Shown piece by piece: positions 34,994 to 43,824 of a stretch of DNA of 64,000 nucleotides. This stretch comes from Solicola gregarius (GTDB lineage Bacteria > Actinomycetota > Actinomycetes > Propionibacteriales > Nocardioidaceae). Each line of letters begins with the position of its first letter. The first letter of the stretch is position 1. Below the pieces are notes generated by a model. That model searched no databases. It saw only the letters and a program-made list of their open reading frames with translations, and was not told where the DNA came from. Location of the stretch: positions 186,001-250,000 of the forward strand of contig NZ_CP094970.1 of the NCBI RefSeq assembly GCF_025790165.1, given 5' to 3'. The position numbers were made by a program, and so were the translations under genes.

Positions 34994-35985
34994 CTGAGTA
35001 CGAATCCTGTCTGTAGCGGGTCGTCGGCGTCGAGTACGAACAGGTGCTCGCCCGTACGGTACGCGGCGCCCGTCACCTCCGGCACAACCGTGTCCGCGCG
35101 CGTACCCGGCAGAGCCCTCGCGGTGAATCGGGTGTCGACGATCGAGTCGTGGGTCAGCGTCTCGCCCGCACCGAGCGTGCCGTCGTCGGCAAGAAGCGCG
35201 ACGCGGGCGCCTGTGCCCGATCCGCATGGCGACCGGTCGACCTCACCGTCGGCGAAGATCGTTACGTTGCGCTGATGCGGACCCTGCTGAGTTCGGCCGA
35301 GATCGTCGTACACGATCGTGCCGTAGATGCCGGACAGGCGATCGTCGGTCGGATGCCTGGCATGAGGCGAGTGGGCGAGCAGCGCCTTCACCTCGCGTCC
35401 CAACGCGATCAGCTCGCTGTACCGGTCAGGATCGACCGCCAACCCTGCGGGCCCGGCTGCGACCGACGCATAGATCGCGCCGCCGTAGCTCACGTCGACG
35501 TCGACAGGCCCGCGTGACGTCTCGAGTCGGACACCACGGGCAATCACGTACGACTCGACGTTTCGGAACGTCACGCTGCCGGTACGTCCTGCCGTTCGAT
35601 GCACCGTACCCACGACCCGGCCGGACGGGACATCGACCGTCACCTCGATGTCGCCATCTGTCGCACCCTGCACCAGACCGGACTCAACCGCCCACGTGGC
35701 AAGGGCGATCGTGCCATGGCCGCACGCCGTCGAGTAGCCATCCTGGTGCCAGAACACCACGCCCAGGTCGGCGCCCGCATCGTCGGGCTCAACCACGAAT
35801 CCGCCGTACATGTCCGCGTGCCCGCGAGGCTCCCGGACAAGGAGCTCGCGCACGCGCTCCGCCTCGTGACCGGTCTGCGCGTGGACGCGCTTGTCCGCGA
35901 CCGTGCTGCCCTCCAACGCGGGCGCTTCGACCACGATCCGGAACGGTTCCCCGGCGGTGTGGTAGTCGACCGTTCTCACCTGCAT
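34990..35985 (-). CDS. Proline racemase / hydroxyproline 2-epimerase family protein
   Basis: 331 aa. Both catalytic cysteines are present: STACGHGTIALATWA (first) and DRSPCGSGTGARVALL (second), so this should be a racemase/epimerase rather than the Cys-to-Thr 3-hydroxyproline dehydratase. N-terminal VDYHTAGEPFRIVVE is diagnostic. It forms a coupled two-gene operon with the ornithine cyclodeaminase-like enzyme. The substrate (4-hydroxyproline or proline) cannot be fixed by sequence alone. Confidence 0.87.
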   Translation of the reverse strand: MQVRTVDYHTAGEPFRIVVEAPALEGSTVADKRVHAQTGHEAERVRELLVREPRGHADMYGGFVVEPDDAGADLGVVFWHQDGYSTACGHGTIALATWAVESGLVQGATDGDIEVTVDVPSGRVVGTVHRTAGRTGSVTFRNVESYVIARGVRLETSRGPVDVDVSYGGAIYASVAAGPAGLAVDPDRYSELIALGREVKALLAHSPHARHPTDDRLSGIYGTIVYDDLGRTQQGPHQRNVTIFADGEVDRSPCGSGTGARVALLADDGTLGAGETLTHDSIVDTRFTARALPGTRADTVVPEVTGAAYRTGEHLFVLDADDPLQTGFVLR

Positions 35986-36055
35986 GCCGCGATCGTACGT
36001 GGAAGGCTTGGTTGGTCGGTCCGATGTGCCGGTTCGCCTTCATCGGCTTCCGTGC

Positions 36056-36213
36056 GCTGGGGTACCGGCTTCGTCGCTTTCGTACGCTGGGCTACTGGCC
36101 TTCACCGTTCTCCGTGCGCTGGGCTACTGGCCTTCACTGTTCTCGGTGCGCTGGACTACTGGCCTTCACCGTTCTCCGTGCGCTGGGCTACTGGCCTTCA
36201 CTGTTCCCCGTGC
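36056..36213 (+). repeat. Tandem ~32-bp repeats upstream of DUF222-HNH gene A
   Basis: Four 32-bp units in direct tandem (36086, 36118, 36150, 36182) of the form GCTGGGCTACTGGCCTTCAC + GTTCTCCGTGC, with one 30-bp degenerate unit at 36056 and fading similarity before it. The period is not a multiple of 3 and there are no spacers, so neither a protein repeat nor a CRISPR. A related, more degenerate array sits at 61830-61957 next to gene B. Confidence 0.9.
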
Positions 36214-36352
36214 GCTGGGGTGCGGACCGCACGGCGGCGACGAGATCCGTGTCCGGGTGGCTCGGGTTGCTGGTCGGCTTTCCCCAGCTTTTCGCTTCTA
36301 CCTTCGTCGTTGCCGTGTGCTTCGGTGTCGGCTCCGGCCCGTGGCGAGGAAG

Positions 36353-36394
36353 GAATCTGCGTTTGGGTCGCTATCCGCACCCAAACGCAGATTC
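36353..36394. repeat. Perfect 16-bp inverted repeat of HNH cassette A
   Basis: GAATCTGCGTTTGGGT, a 10-nt loop, then the exact inverse complement. The same arms occur as a 19-bp hairpin at 61652-61699. The position about 110 nt ahead of the HNH start is the same in both cassettes. Confidence 0.9.
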
Positions 36395-36506
36395 TCTTCG
36401 CACGGTCCATCCGGCCTAGAACTTTCTCGAACTTTTCTTGAAATCCCTTGTGGATAGGGCCCCTGAGCACCCGATCCTGTCGGTGGCGGGTGGCAGAATA
36501 TGTTCT

Positions 36507-37910
36507 ATGAGGGCGGCCACACTCACCGACGACGTCGGGTCCGGCGACGGGCTCGATGTTGCGCTGGATGCGCGGCGTCGGATCGCGCAGACCGAGGCTG
36601 CCCAGTACGACGCCCTCCTCGGCTACCTCGCCGACACCGCAGGTACGCCCCTCGCACGGGCCGGTGGTGTCAACGAGTGGACGCGTTACGGCGGGTCGGG
36701 CACCCCGAGCGTGTCGGAGTACGCCGCGTGTGAGGTCGGGCCTGCACTCGGGCTGTCCGCGTCCGGCGGTCGGGACCTGATCGCCGACGCATTGGATCTC
36801 ACCTACCGCCTCCCGCAACTGTTCGCCTGCCTGCACGAAGGTTCGGTGGATGCGTGGCGGATCCGGAAGGTCGCCCGCAAGACCCGACGATTCACCATCG
36901 CCCAAGCCGGCGACGCCGACCGTCGGCTCGCCGCGGCGAATGTGGACGGGACGCCGTTGATCGCGCGAGTCGGCATGGGGCGGGTCCAGCAGATCCTGGA
37001 CCAGATCCGCATCGTCGAAGACCCCGACGACGCCGAAAACCAACGGACCGAGAACAGTGCTCGGCGGAGTGTGTCGATCTGGCCCGACGACGGACTCGCC
37101 CGCATCTCCGGGTCCCTGTCGCTGGACGACGGCGAGAGGCTGGACCAGCGTCTCGACCAGATCGTCGAATCGCTCCGGTTCCTCGGCGACAACCGCCCTC
37201 ACGGCATCCTCCGCTCCGTCGCCCTCGGCATGCTCGACGAACCCGACAGCCTCGACGACCTCTACCACCAGGTCGCCGCCGCCCGTCGCGGTTCCGGCGG
37301 CGGCACCGATGCAGACGCCGACGATTCGTACGCCGACCAGTCGGCCGACGAGCCCGGTGACGGCGGGTCACCCGAACGGGCACGTCGGGCGCGCCGCTCC
37401 GGCTCGCGGCACACCGTTCTGTACGTCCATTTCGACCGGTGCTGGGGCACCTGGTCACTCGAAGACGTCGGCGCCATCACAAGATCCGAAGCGCTCGAGA
37501 TCCTCGGCCACTCCCACATCACCGTCAAACCCGTCATCGACCTCGAGACCAGCATCTCGGCCACCGGCTACGTCGCACCACCACGGCTCAAAGAGCAGCT
37601 CGCCCTGATGAACGCCGGCACCTGCACGTTCCCGCACTGCAACCGACCAGCCCGCATCGGCGACTACGACCACATCATCAACCACCGAGAAGGCGGCACG
37701 ACCGACACGAGAAACGGCCACCGACTATGTAGGTACCACCACCGCGCGAAAACCTTCACCGCCTGGACCGTGCAATCACCCGCACCCGGCATCTGGCTCT
37801 GGCAATCACCCGCCGGCCGCACGTACCTCGTCACCGGCGGGACAACCACCAAACTCCCCGGTCAAATCAGCCGAACCGCACAAGCCAAGCGAAAACACGA
37901 CGCCGCGTAG
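36507..37910 (+). CDS. DUF222 HNH endonuclease (REP13E12-like), cassette A
   Basis: 467 aa. DUF222 domain (about 25-300) and C-terminal HNH nuclease (about 373-412) with CTFPHCNRPARIGDYDHIIN, the glycine pair and N in GGTTDTRNGH and LCRYHHRAKTF. A variable acidic linker lies near 275-300. The ATG at 36507 is supported by CAGAAT 7 nt upstream in both copies; a longer TTG frame from 36438 exists. Proteins of this type fill the REP13E12 repeats of mycobacteria. Copy B at 60150-61541 is nearly the same in residues 53-155 while differing at many synonymous sites, so both seem to be under selection. Confidence 0.88.
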   Translation: MRAATLTDDVGSGDGLDVALDARRRIAQTEAAQYDALLGYLADTAGTPLARAGGVNEWTRYGGSGTPSVSEYAACEVGPALGLSASGGRDLIADALDLTYRLPQLFACLHEGSVDAWRIRKVARKTRRFTIAQAGDADRRLAAANVDGTPLIARVGMGRVQQILDQIRIVEDPDDAENQRTENSARRSVSIWPDDGLARISGSLSLDDGERLDQRLDQIVESLRFLGDNRPHGILRSVALGMLDEPDSLDDLYHQVAAARRGSGGGTDADADDSYADQSADEPGDGGSPERARRARRSGSRHTVLYVHFDRCWGTWSLEDVGAITRSEALEILGHSHITVKPVIDLETSISATGYVAPPRLKEQLALMNAGTCTFPHCNRPARIGDYDHIINHREGGTTDTRNGHRLCRYHHRAKTFTAWTVQSPAPGIWLWQSPAGRTYLVTGGTTTKLPGQISRTAQAKRKHDAA

Positions 37911-37913
37911 GCT

Positions 37914-37943
37914 CCCCGCCACGACAGCACCACCGCGGCGGGG
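37914..37943. terminator. Terminal hairpin of HNH cassette A
   Basis: CCCCGCC-N16-GGCGGGG, directly after the HNH stop. The whole 30-bp block is identical to 60118-60147 after cassette B. It may serve as terminator and as a cassette end. Confidence 0.8.
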
Positions 37944-37953
37944 CACCGGCACG

Positions 37954-38430
37954 TCAAAACAGCACGTCGTCGCGACGCTGCGACTCCAGCTCCAACAGCA
38001 GGCGCTTGTTGTCCAGGCCGCCGCCGTATCCGGTGAGCGACCCGTTGGCGCCGATCACCCGATGGCAGGGAACGACAATAGAGATCGGGTTCGACCCGTT
38101 CGCGAGGCCGACCGCGCGTGAAGCAGACGGCGGCAGGCCGAGCCGGGTCGCGACCTCGCCGTAGCTCGTGGTCTCGCCGTACGGGATGTTCAGCAGCTCC
38201 TGCCACACGCGACGCTGGAAGTCGGTGCCGCTCGGCTCGATCGGAAGGTCGAACTCGTCCAGCTCACCGGCGAAGTACGCCACCAGCTGCCGCTGCGTCT
38301 CGCGCAGGATCGGCGAGTCCGACGACTCCTCGGGGTCCGTCACGAACCTGATCTCGGTCAGCTTGTGCCCGTCGGTGCGCAGCCGCAACGGGCCGACGGG
38401 CGATCGCATCACCAGCTGTGTCTCACTCAT
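37954..38430 (-). CDS. ogt: Methylated-DNA--protein-cysteine methyltransferase
   Basis: 158 aa. The acceptor motif is PCHRVIG (in ISIVVPCHRVIGANGSLTGYGGG), preceded by the helix-turn-helix TSYGEVATRLGLPPSASRAVGLANGSNP. It removes O6-alkyl groups from guanine by suicide transfer. The ATG at 38430 overlaps the upstream ada-alkA stop (ATGA), so both alkylation-repair proteins are made from one mRNA. Confidence 0.94.
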   Translation of the reverse strand: MSETQLVMRSPVGPLRLRTDGHKLTEIRFVTDPEESSDSPILRETQRQLVAYFAGELDEFDLPIEPSGTDFQRRVWQELLNIPYGETTSYGEVATRLGLPPSASRAVGLANGSNPISIVVPCHRVIGANGSLTGYGGGLDNKRLLLELESQRRDDVLF

Positions 38431-39896
38431 CTCGAAGCTCCATTCTCGCTCTCCTGCCGCCACAGGTGCAGCACCGCGTACGAACGCCACGGCGCCCACC
38501 GTTCGACCTGGCTCGCGTCGGCGCCGATCGAGCGCATCGCCTTGCGTACGACCAGGTCGGCGTCGAGAAACACATCCGGATCGGAGAGCGCGCGCATCGC
38601 GATGTACGCGGCCGTCCACGGTCCGATGCCCGGCACCGCGAGCAGCCGCTCGCGGGTCTCCTCGCGGTCGGCGCCGGGATCGAGTGCGAGTTGTCCGGAT
38701 GCGACTGCGGCCGCGAGGCCGACCAGGGCCCGCCCGCGCTGGCGAGGTACGCCGAGATCGGCTGGGTCAGCGGCCGCGATCGTCGCCGCGGCGGGAAATG
38801 CACGGACAAGCCCGGTCGCGGCATCGGACTCGATCGCGTCGCCGAAGCGCTCGGCAAGCTTTGCCGCGGTCGTACGAGCGCCCGCGACCGATACCTGCTG
38901 CCCCAGGATCGCGCGGACGGCAACCTCGAAGCCGTCGACATGGCCCGGGACGCGGAGCCCCGGCGCCGAACGTACCAACGGCGCCAGCGATTCGTCGGCG
39001 CCGAGCACGTCATCGATCGCGAGCGCGTCGGCGTCGAGATCGAGCAGCTGCCGGCAACGCTGTACGGCCGCCGCAAGGTCGCGTAGATCGTGCATCGCCG
39101 GCGCCATCGTCACGCTGTCGTCGCGCACGCGCAGACTGACAACGGACGTACCGTGATGCAGACGGAGTACCCGTGCGTACGTGTCGCCGCGAACTGCCTC
39201 GACACCGGGAACCGCCCGTGCGGCAAGGAAGTCGAGCACCCGACGCGAGTCGAACGGCTGCCGCACCGGCAACCGCAACGACAACTGCCCGCCCCCGCTG
39301 AACGTGCGCCGACTGGCGCGCAGCTGGGACGGCGACGCCGCGTACACCTGGCGGATCGTGTCGTTGAACTGGCGTACCGACGCGAACCCGGCAGCGAAGG
39401 CGACGTCCGCGAACGTCATCGACGTCGTCTCGATCAGCGTGCGCGCTGTGGCCGCCCGCTGGCTACGTGCGAGAGCGAGCGGACCGGCACCGAGCTCAGC
39501 GGTCAGCATCCGGTTCAGGTGCCGGGTCGAATAGCCGAGCGTGTCCGCGAGCCCATCGACGCCGTCGCGCTCGACGACGCCGTCGCGGATGAGCCGCATG
39601 GCCCGGCCAGCGGCATCGGCGCGTACGTCCCACTCGGGCGAGCCCGGCGTCGTGTCGGGACGACATCGGCGGCACGCGCGATAGCCCGACTCGTGTGCGG
39701 AGGCCGCTGTGCGATGGAACGTGACGTTCGATGACTTCGGCGTGACGGCCGGGCACGACGGCCGACAGTAGATGCCGGTCGTACGCACCGCGACGAAGAA
39801 GACACCGTCGAACCGCGCGTCTCTCGACGCGGCCGCGCGATAGAGACGCGCATGCTCGTCGGGATCGAGCTCGGCGCCGGTCATGATCGTCGTCAC
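38427..39896 (-). CDS. Ada-type regulator fused to AlkA 3-methyladenine DNA glycosylase
   Basis: 489 aa in four parts. The Ada zinc/methyl-acceptor domain (about 10-85) has GIYCRPSCPA and YRACRRCRPD. An AraC helix-turn-helix (about 95-195) has VDGLADTLGYSTRHLNRML. An AlkA N-terminal domain is followed by an HhH-GPD glycosylase (about 310-480) with ILGQQVSVAGARTTAAKLAERFG and LLAVPGIGPWTAAYIAMRAL plus the catalytic Asp in DVFLDADLVV. It senses and repairs alkylated DNA. GTG 39896 and ATG 39884 are both possible starts. Confidence 0.93.
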   Translation of the reverse strand: MTTIMTGAELDPDEHARLYRAAASRDARFDGVFFVAVRTTGIYCRPSCPAVTPKSSNVTFHRTAASAHESGYRACRRCRPDTTPGSPEWDVRADAAGRAMRLIRDGVVERDGVDGLADTLGYSTRHLNRMLTAELGAGPLALARSQRAATARTLIETTSMTFADVAFAAGFASVRQFNDTIRQVYAASPSQLRASRRTFSGGGQLSLRLPVRQPFDSRRVLDFLAARAVPGVEAVRGDTYARVLRLHHGTSVVSLRVRDDSVTMAPAMHDLRDLAAAVQRCRQLLDLDADALAIDDVLGADESLAPLVRSAPGLRVPGHVDGFEVAVRAILGQQVSVAGARTTAAKLAERFGDAIESDAATGLVRAFPAAATIAAADPADLGVPRQRGRALVGLAAAVASGQLALDPGADREETRERLLAVPGIGPWTAAYIAMRALSDPDVFLDADLVVRKAMRSIGADASQVERWAPWRSYAVLHLWRQESENGASR

Positions 39897-39973
39897 GCGT
39901 CCATCATGCCCGCCACGTCCGACAGACCCTCGCGGGAATCGGACATTGACGGCACGGCACGGCGACGCCCGGT

Positions 39974-40594
39974 CTAACGGATCGCGCCGGTCTCCCGCGC
40001 CCGCGCGACTGCCGCAGTACGCGAGGCAACGCCGAGCTTGGTGAAGATGTGCACGAGATGGCTCTTCACCGTCGCCTCGCTCAGGAACAGCGCACGTCCG
40101 ATGTCCCGGTTCGACTGCCCGTCCGCCACTCGGGAGAGAACCTCGGCCTCTCGGGCGGTGAGCCGGGTCGTCGGGTTCGCCATCTGGTTCATCAGCCGAC
40201 TCGCGACCTCCGGTGCGAGCGCGCTCTTGCCTGCCGCGGCAGCGCGTACGCCGCCGACGAGATGCTGCGGATCGGCGTCCTTCAGCAGGTAGCCGCTCGC
40301 ACCGGCCTCCACCGCGTCGAGGATGTCGGAGTCGGTGCCGTAGTTCGTCAGGATCAACACCCGCGACGGGTGATCGCCCGAACGGATCGACCGCGTCGCC
40401 TCGACCCCCTGCATGCCGGGACCGAACTGGAGGTCCATCAGCACCACGTCGGGCGCGAGCCGCGCAGCAGCGTCGACGGCATCGCGTCCGGTGCTCGCCT
40501 CCCCCACGACGTCGATGTCGTCCTCTGCCTCGAACATCGCCCGAAGACCCGCGCGTACGACCGGATGGTCATCGGCGATCAGCAGGCGGATCAT
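39974..40594 (-). CDS. NarL/LuxR-family response regulator
   Basis: 206 aa. Receiver domain with phospho-acceptor Asp54 (VVLMDLQFGPG) and the conserved Thr and Lys (ILTNYG, LLKDA). LuxR-type HTH at the C-terminus (LTAREAEVLSRVADGQSNRDIGRALFLSEATVKSHL). The ATG overlaps the kinase stop (ATGA). The ABC transporter at 41909-43686, divergent from the pair, is its probable target. Confidence 0.94.
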   Translation of the reverse strand: MIRLLIADDHPVVRAGLRAMFEAEDDIDVVGEASTGRDAVDAAARLAPDVVLMDLQFGPGMQGVEATRSIRSGDHPSRVLILTNYGTDSDILDAVEAGASGYLLKDADPQHLVGGVRAAAAGKSALAPEVASRLMNQMANPTTRLTAREAEVLSRVADGQSNRDIGRALFLSEATVKSHLVHIFTKLGVASRTAAVARARETGAIR

Positions 40595-41751
40595 GGCTGG
40601 CTCCCGAATGCCGCCGCGACGGCGACGCCCGACCCCGCCTGCGACTCGATCGAGAACGAGCCACCGAGTTCCTCGACGCGGGCGCGCATACCGGTGATGC
40701 CGAACGGACGTGCGCCGGCATCGGCCAGATCACCGGGGTCGAAACCATCCCCGTCGTCGACGACGTCGAGCGTGACGGCATCGCCCATGTAGGTGAGCGT
40801 GATCGCCGCCCGCGACGCGTTCGCGTGTCGGCGTACGTTCGTCAACGCCTCCTGGGCGACACGCAGCAGTGCGGTCTCGATCGGCATCGGGAGCTCGCCC
40901 GGCTCTCCGTCGACCGTCACGGTGACCTGCGGGGGCTCGCTACCAACGGCCAGACGCTCGAGCGCGTTCGCGAGCGTCTGGTTCTGCAGCGCCACTGGAG
41001 GGCGAGCCTCGATGAACCGACGGGTCTCGGCGAGGTTCGCCGCAGCCGTCTCTCGGGCGAGCCGGATGTGGTCCAGGGCCGCGTGGTCGGCGTCCGCTCG
41101 TTCGGCCGCATGCAGGAGCAACTGGATACTCGACAACCCTTGGGCGACCGTGTCGTGGATCTCTCGCGCGAGCCGGGAGCGCTCGGAGAGTACGCCCGCC
41201 TCGTGCTCGCGCCGGGCCAGTTCGTCGCGCGCCTCGACCAGCTCGTCGATCAGCACCTGGCGGTGCCTGACTTCACGCTGCAGAGTGCGGAACCCGCCGA
41301 CGAACGCGACCGCCACCGCCGCGCCGACGATCGGCCCGATCACGGCGCCGACGTTGTAGCCGCGGTGCCACCCGTAGAGCACGACGACGACTGCCGTCGC
41401 CGCCGCGACCGACGGGAGCGCCCATCGCGCCGGCAGCGTATACAGGTAGAGGAAGAACATCGGGAACGCGAGGAACGCCGCCGTCGGGCTCAGCACGAAC
41501 AGCGCCACCCACTCCGCGCTCAGCACGAGCAGGCCGGTCGCCACCGTCCAGAGCGGCGTGGACGCGTCGTACAGTGCGACGCCGGCGACGTACGTCGCGA
41601 GGATGACGATCGCCAGGGCGACGACGGCCGCCGCGTGATCGGACGGTCGAACGAGTGCGTCGATCGCGACGAAGATCGTCAGCCCGATGAACAGGACGTG
41701 GAGAGCGGTCCTGAGCGCGGCTGAGGCGCGCGCCAACGTCATCCGGTCCAT
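40591..41751 (-). CDS. NarL-type sensor histidine kinase
   Basis: 386 aa. Five or six transmembrane helices in the first 145 residues, with little extracellular sequence, suggest intramembrane sensing. The HisKA_3 phospho-acceptor is in SRLAREIHDTVAQGLSSIQLLL, and the HATPase domain has VAQEALTNVRRHANASRA, DVVDDGDGFDP and FGITGMRARVEELGG. Together with the regulator and ABC pair this resembles systems that sense envelope stress or peptide antibiotics (inference). Confidence 0.92.
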   Translation of the reverse strand: MDRMTLARASAALRTALHVLFIGLTIFVAIDALVRPSDHAAAVVALAIVILATYVAGVALYDASTPLWTVATGLLVLSAEWVALFVLSPTAAFLAFPMFFLYLYTLPARWALPSVAAATAVVVVLYGWHRGYNVGAVIGPIVGAAVAVAFVGGFRTLQREVRHRQVLIDELVEARDELARREHEAGVLSERSRLAREIHDTVAQGLSSIQLLLHAAERADADHAALDHIRLARETAAANLAETRRFIEARPPVALQNQTLANALERLAVGSEPPQVTVTVDGEPGELPMPIETALLRVAQEALTNVRRHANASRAAITLTYMGDAVTLDVVDDGDGFDPGDLADAGARPFGITGMRARVEELGGSFSIESQAGSGVAVAAAFGSQP

Positions 41752-41908
41752 GTCCTGCTCAGTCTAGTCCTGGCCGTCCGTTCACCCATGGATCGAAAGT
41801 TGGAGAAACGATGGATCGGACGACCCCCGACACCCTCCCTTCCGACGATGGCTCGCGCCTTCCCGAGCGCGAGCCTGGAGACACAGATCCAGACCAGAAG
41901 GAGGAACG

Positions 41909-42967
41909 GTGTTCATCGCGTGGCGCGATATTCGATTCGCCCGGGGGAGGTTCCTGCTCGTCTCCACGATCGTCGTCCTGATGACCGTGCTCGTGGGCTT
42001 CATCAGCGGCCTCACCCGCGGGCTGGCACAGGAGAACACGTCGGCCGTCGAGGCACTCGGAGCGGACCGGATCGTGTTCTCGGATGCGGGCGGCGACCCG
42101 TCGTACGCCGACTCGACGATCGGCGATCGGCAGGCCGAGCGCTGGGAGAAGACGTCGGGCGTCAGCGGCGTCGACCCGATCGGCATCTCGACGACCCAGT
42201 CGAGCGCAGGTGACCGACAGGAGACCGTTGCCGCATTCGGCATCAGGCCCCAGATGTCCGGGCCCGATGTGCCGACCGTTCCCGACAAGCCGGCGACGGT
42301 TGTCCTGTCCGAACCGGCCGCAGACGCCCTCGGCGTCGGAACCGGTGAGCGGGTGAAGATCGCCGGCGACTCGTACGAGGTCGCGTCGATCTCCGGTGAG
42401 GCCCGGTTCTCGCACCTACCCGTCGTCTGGGTGCCGATCTCCTCGTGGCGTTCGAACATCGCGGCCGCACCGGCGCACGCGACCGTACTCGCGGTGTCGA
42501 CAGACGGGTCGGTCGGAGCCGACCCCGACGGCACGGTGTCGACGACGACCGAGGAGTCGTTCGCCGCCATCGGCTCGTACGCCTCTGAGAACGGGTCCCT
42601 GACGATGATGACGGCCATGCTGTATGCGATCTCGGCGCTCGTCGTCGGAGCGTTCTTCGTCGTGTGGACGCTGCAGCGTGTCGGCGACCTCGCGGTGCTC
42701 AAGGCCCTCGGCGCAACGACCTCGTCTCTCGTACGAGGAACGCTCGGGCAGGCTCTCATCGTCGTCGCCGTCGGTGTGAGCATCGGGATCGCCGTCGTGG
42801 CCGCGATGGGCGCCGTCATCTCCGGGTCGGTGCCCTTCGTACTCGACGTCTCGACGACCGTCGTGCCCGGCTTGATCCTCACCGTTCTCGGACTGATCGG
42901 TGCCGCGGCATCCGTCCGGATCGTGACCTCGTCCGACCCGTTGCAGGCCCTCAACCGGGCCGCCTGA
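41909..42967 (+). CDS. ABC transporter permease, FtsX/MacB-like
   Basis: 352 aa. An N-terminal membrane helix (about 13-35, FLLVSTIVVLMTVLVGFISGL), a large extracytoplasmic domain (about 40-225), and three C-terminal helices (about 230-345) give the MacB/FtsX topology. AGGAGG lies 3-8 nt before the GTG start. Such permeases couple ATP use to export of peptides or lipids, or to signalling. It is translated with the ATPase downstream. Confidence 0.9.
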   Translation: MFIAWRDIRFARGRFLLVSTIVVLMTVLVGFISGLTRGLAQENTSAVEALGADRIVFSDAGGDPSYADSTIGDRQAERWEKTSGVSGVDPIGISTTQSSAGDRQETVAAFGIRPQMSGPDVPTVPDKPATVVLSEPAADALGVGTGERVKIAGDSYEVASISGEARFSHLPVVWVPISSWRSNIAAAPAHATVLAVSTDGSVGADPDGTVSTTTEESFAAIGSYASENGSLTMMTAMLYAISALVVGAFFVVWTLQRVGDLAVLKALGATTSSLVRGTLGQALIVVAVGVSIGIAVVAAMGAVISGSVPFVLDVSTTVVPGLILTVLGLIGAAASVRIVTSSDPLQALNRAA

Positions 42968-42981
42968 CAAAGGAGCGCATC

Positions 42982-43686
42982 ATGACAATCGCGATCGACG
43001 ACGCCACGGTCATCTACCCCGACGGCGACGGCACGCTCACCGCGCTCGACCGGGTCAGCCTCACCGCCGACGCCGGCACCGTCACGGCGATCACCGGCGC
43101 GAGCGGTTCCGGCAAGTCCACCCTGCTCGCTGTCGCGTCGACCCTGCTGACCCCGACCTCTGGAACGGTCACGATCGACGGCCGGGACGTCACCGGACTG
43201 AGCGCGCGCGAGCGTACCGCCGTCCGCCGCGACACCATCGGGATCGTGTTCCAGCAGCCGAGCCTGGTGCCGTCGCTCACCGCCCTCGACCAGCTGGTGG
43301 CGACCAACGAGCTCGGCGGGGCCAAACGACCGCGGCGCACGGTACGAGACGAGGCGGCCGCGTTGCTCGACTCCGTCGGGCTCGCCGGCCTGGAGCATCG
43401 GCGCCCCGCGCACCTGTCGGGTGGGCAGCGCCAGCGGGTCAACATCGCGCGAGCGCTGATGAACGACCCGTCGGTCCTCGTCGTCGACGAGCCGACGAGC
43501 GCGCTCGATCGGGAGCGGGGCATGCAGATCATCGAGCTTCTGGTCGGGCTGACCCGCGATCGCGGCACCGCTACCCTGCTCGTCACCCACGACGACCGGC
43601 AGCTCGATCTCACCGACCGAGTCGCTCACATCACCGACGGCGCCCTCACGTGGTCTCGAAACGACGAAGCCCTCACCGCGAGGTGA
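42982..43686 (+). CDS. ABC transporter ATPase, LolD/MacB-like
   Basis: 234 aa. Walker A GASGSGKST, Q-loop VFQQPSLVPSLTALDQL, signature LSGGQRQRVNIARALM, Walker B VLVVDEPTSALD and switch His in LLVTHDDRQ are all present. AAGGAGCG precedes the ATG. It powers the FtsX-like permease 14 nt upstream. Confidence 0.95.
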   Translation: MTIAIDDATVIYPDGDGTLTALDRVSLTADAGTVTAITGASGSGKSTLLAVASTLLTPTSGTVTIDGRDVTGLSARERTAVRRDTIGIVFQQPSLVPSLTALDQLVATNELGGAKRPRRTVRDEAAALLDSVGLAGLEHRRPAHLSGGQRQRVNIARALMNDPSVLVVDEPTSALDRERGMQIIELLVGLTRDRGTATLLVTHDDRQLDLTDRVAHITDGALTWSRNDEALTAR

Positions 43687-43701
43687 GGGCTTCGGTCGCC
43701 T

Positions 43702-43777
43702 TGGTAGCCCCGACCGGATTCGAACCGGCGCTACCGCCTTGAGAGGGCGGCGTGCTAGGCCGCTACACAACGGGGCC
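43702..43777 (-). tRNA. tRNA-Glu (CTC)
   Basis: Anticodon stem CCGCC/GGCGG around loop CTCTCAA, anticodon CTC. Acceptor GGCCCCG pairs with CGGGGCT, and the terminal CCA is encoded. T-loop TTCGAAT. Confidence 0.95.
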
Positions 43778-43824
43778 AAGAGCGAGCAGAACATTACCGG
43801 ACGAATCCGAAATGTCCCAAATCG

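Noticed and set aside
36056-36213. CRISPR array
   Set aside because: The 32-bp units follow each other with no unique spacers and there are no cas genes.
36438-36506. N-terminal extension of HNH copy A from TTG
   Set aside because: The frame is open in both copies and partly similar, but the -10 box CAGAAT 7 nt before the inner ATG is conserved in both and no ribosome site precedes the TTG. Kept as an alternative only.
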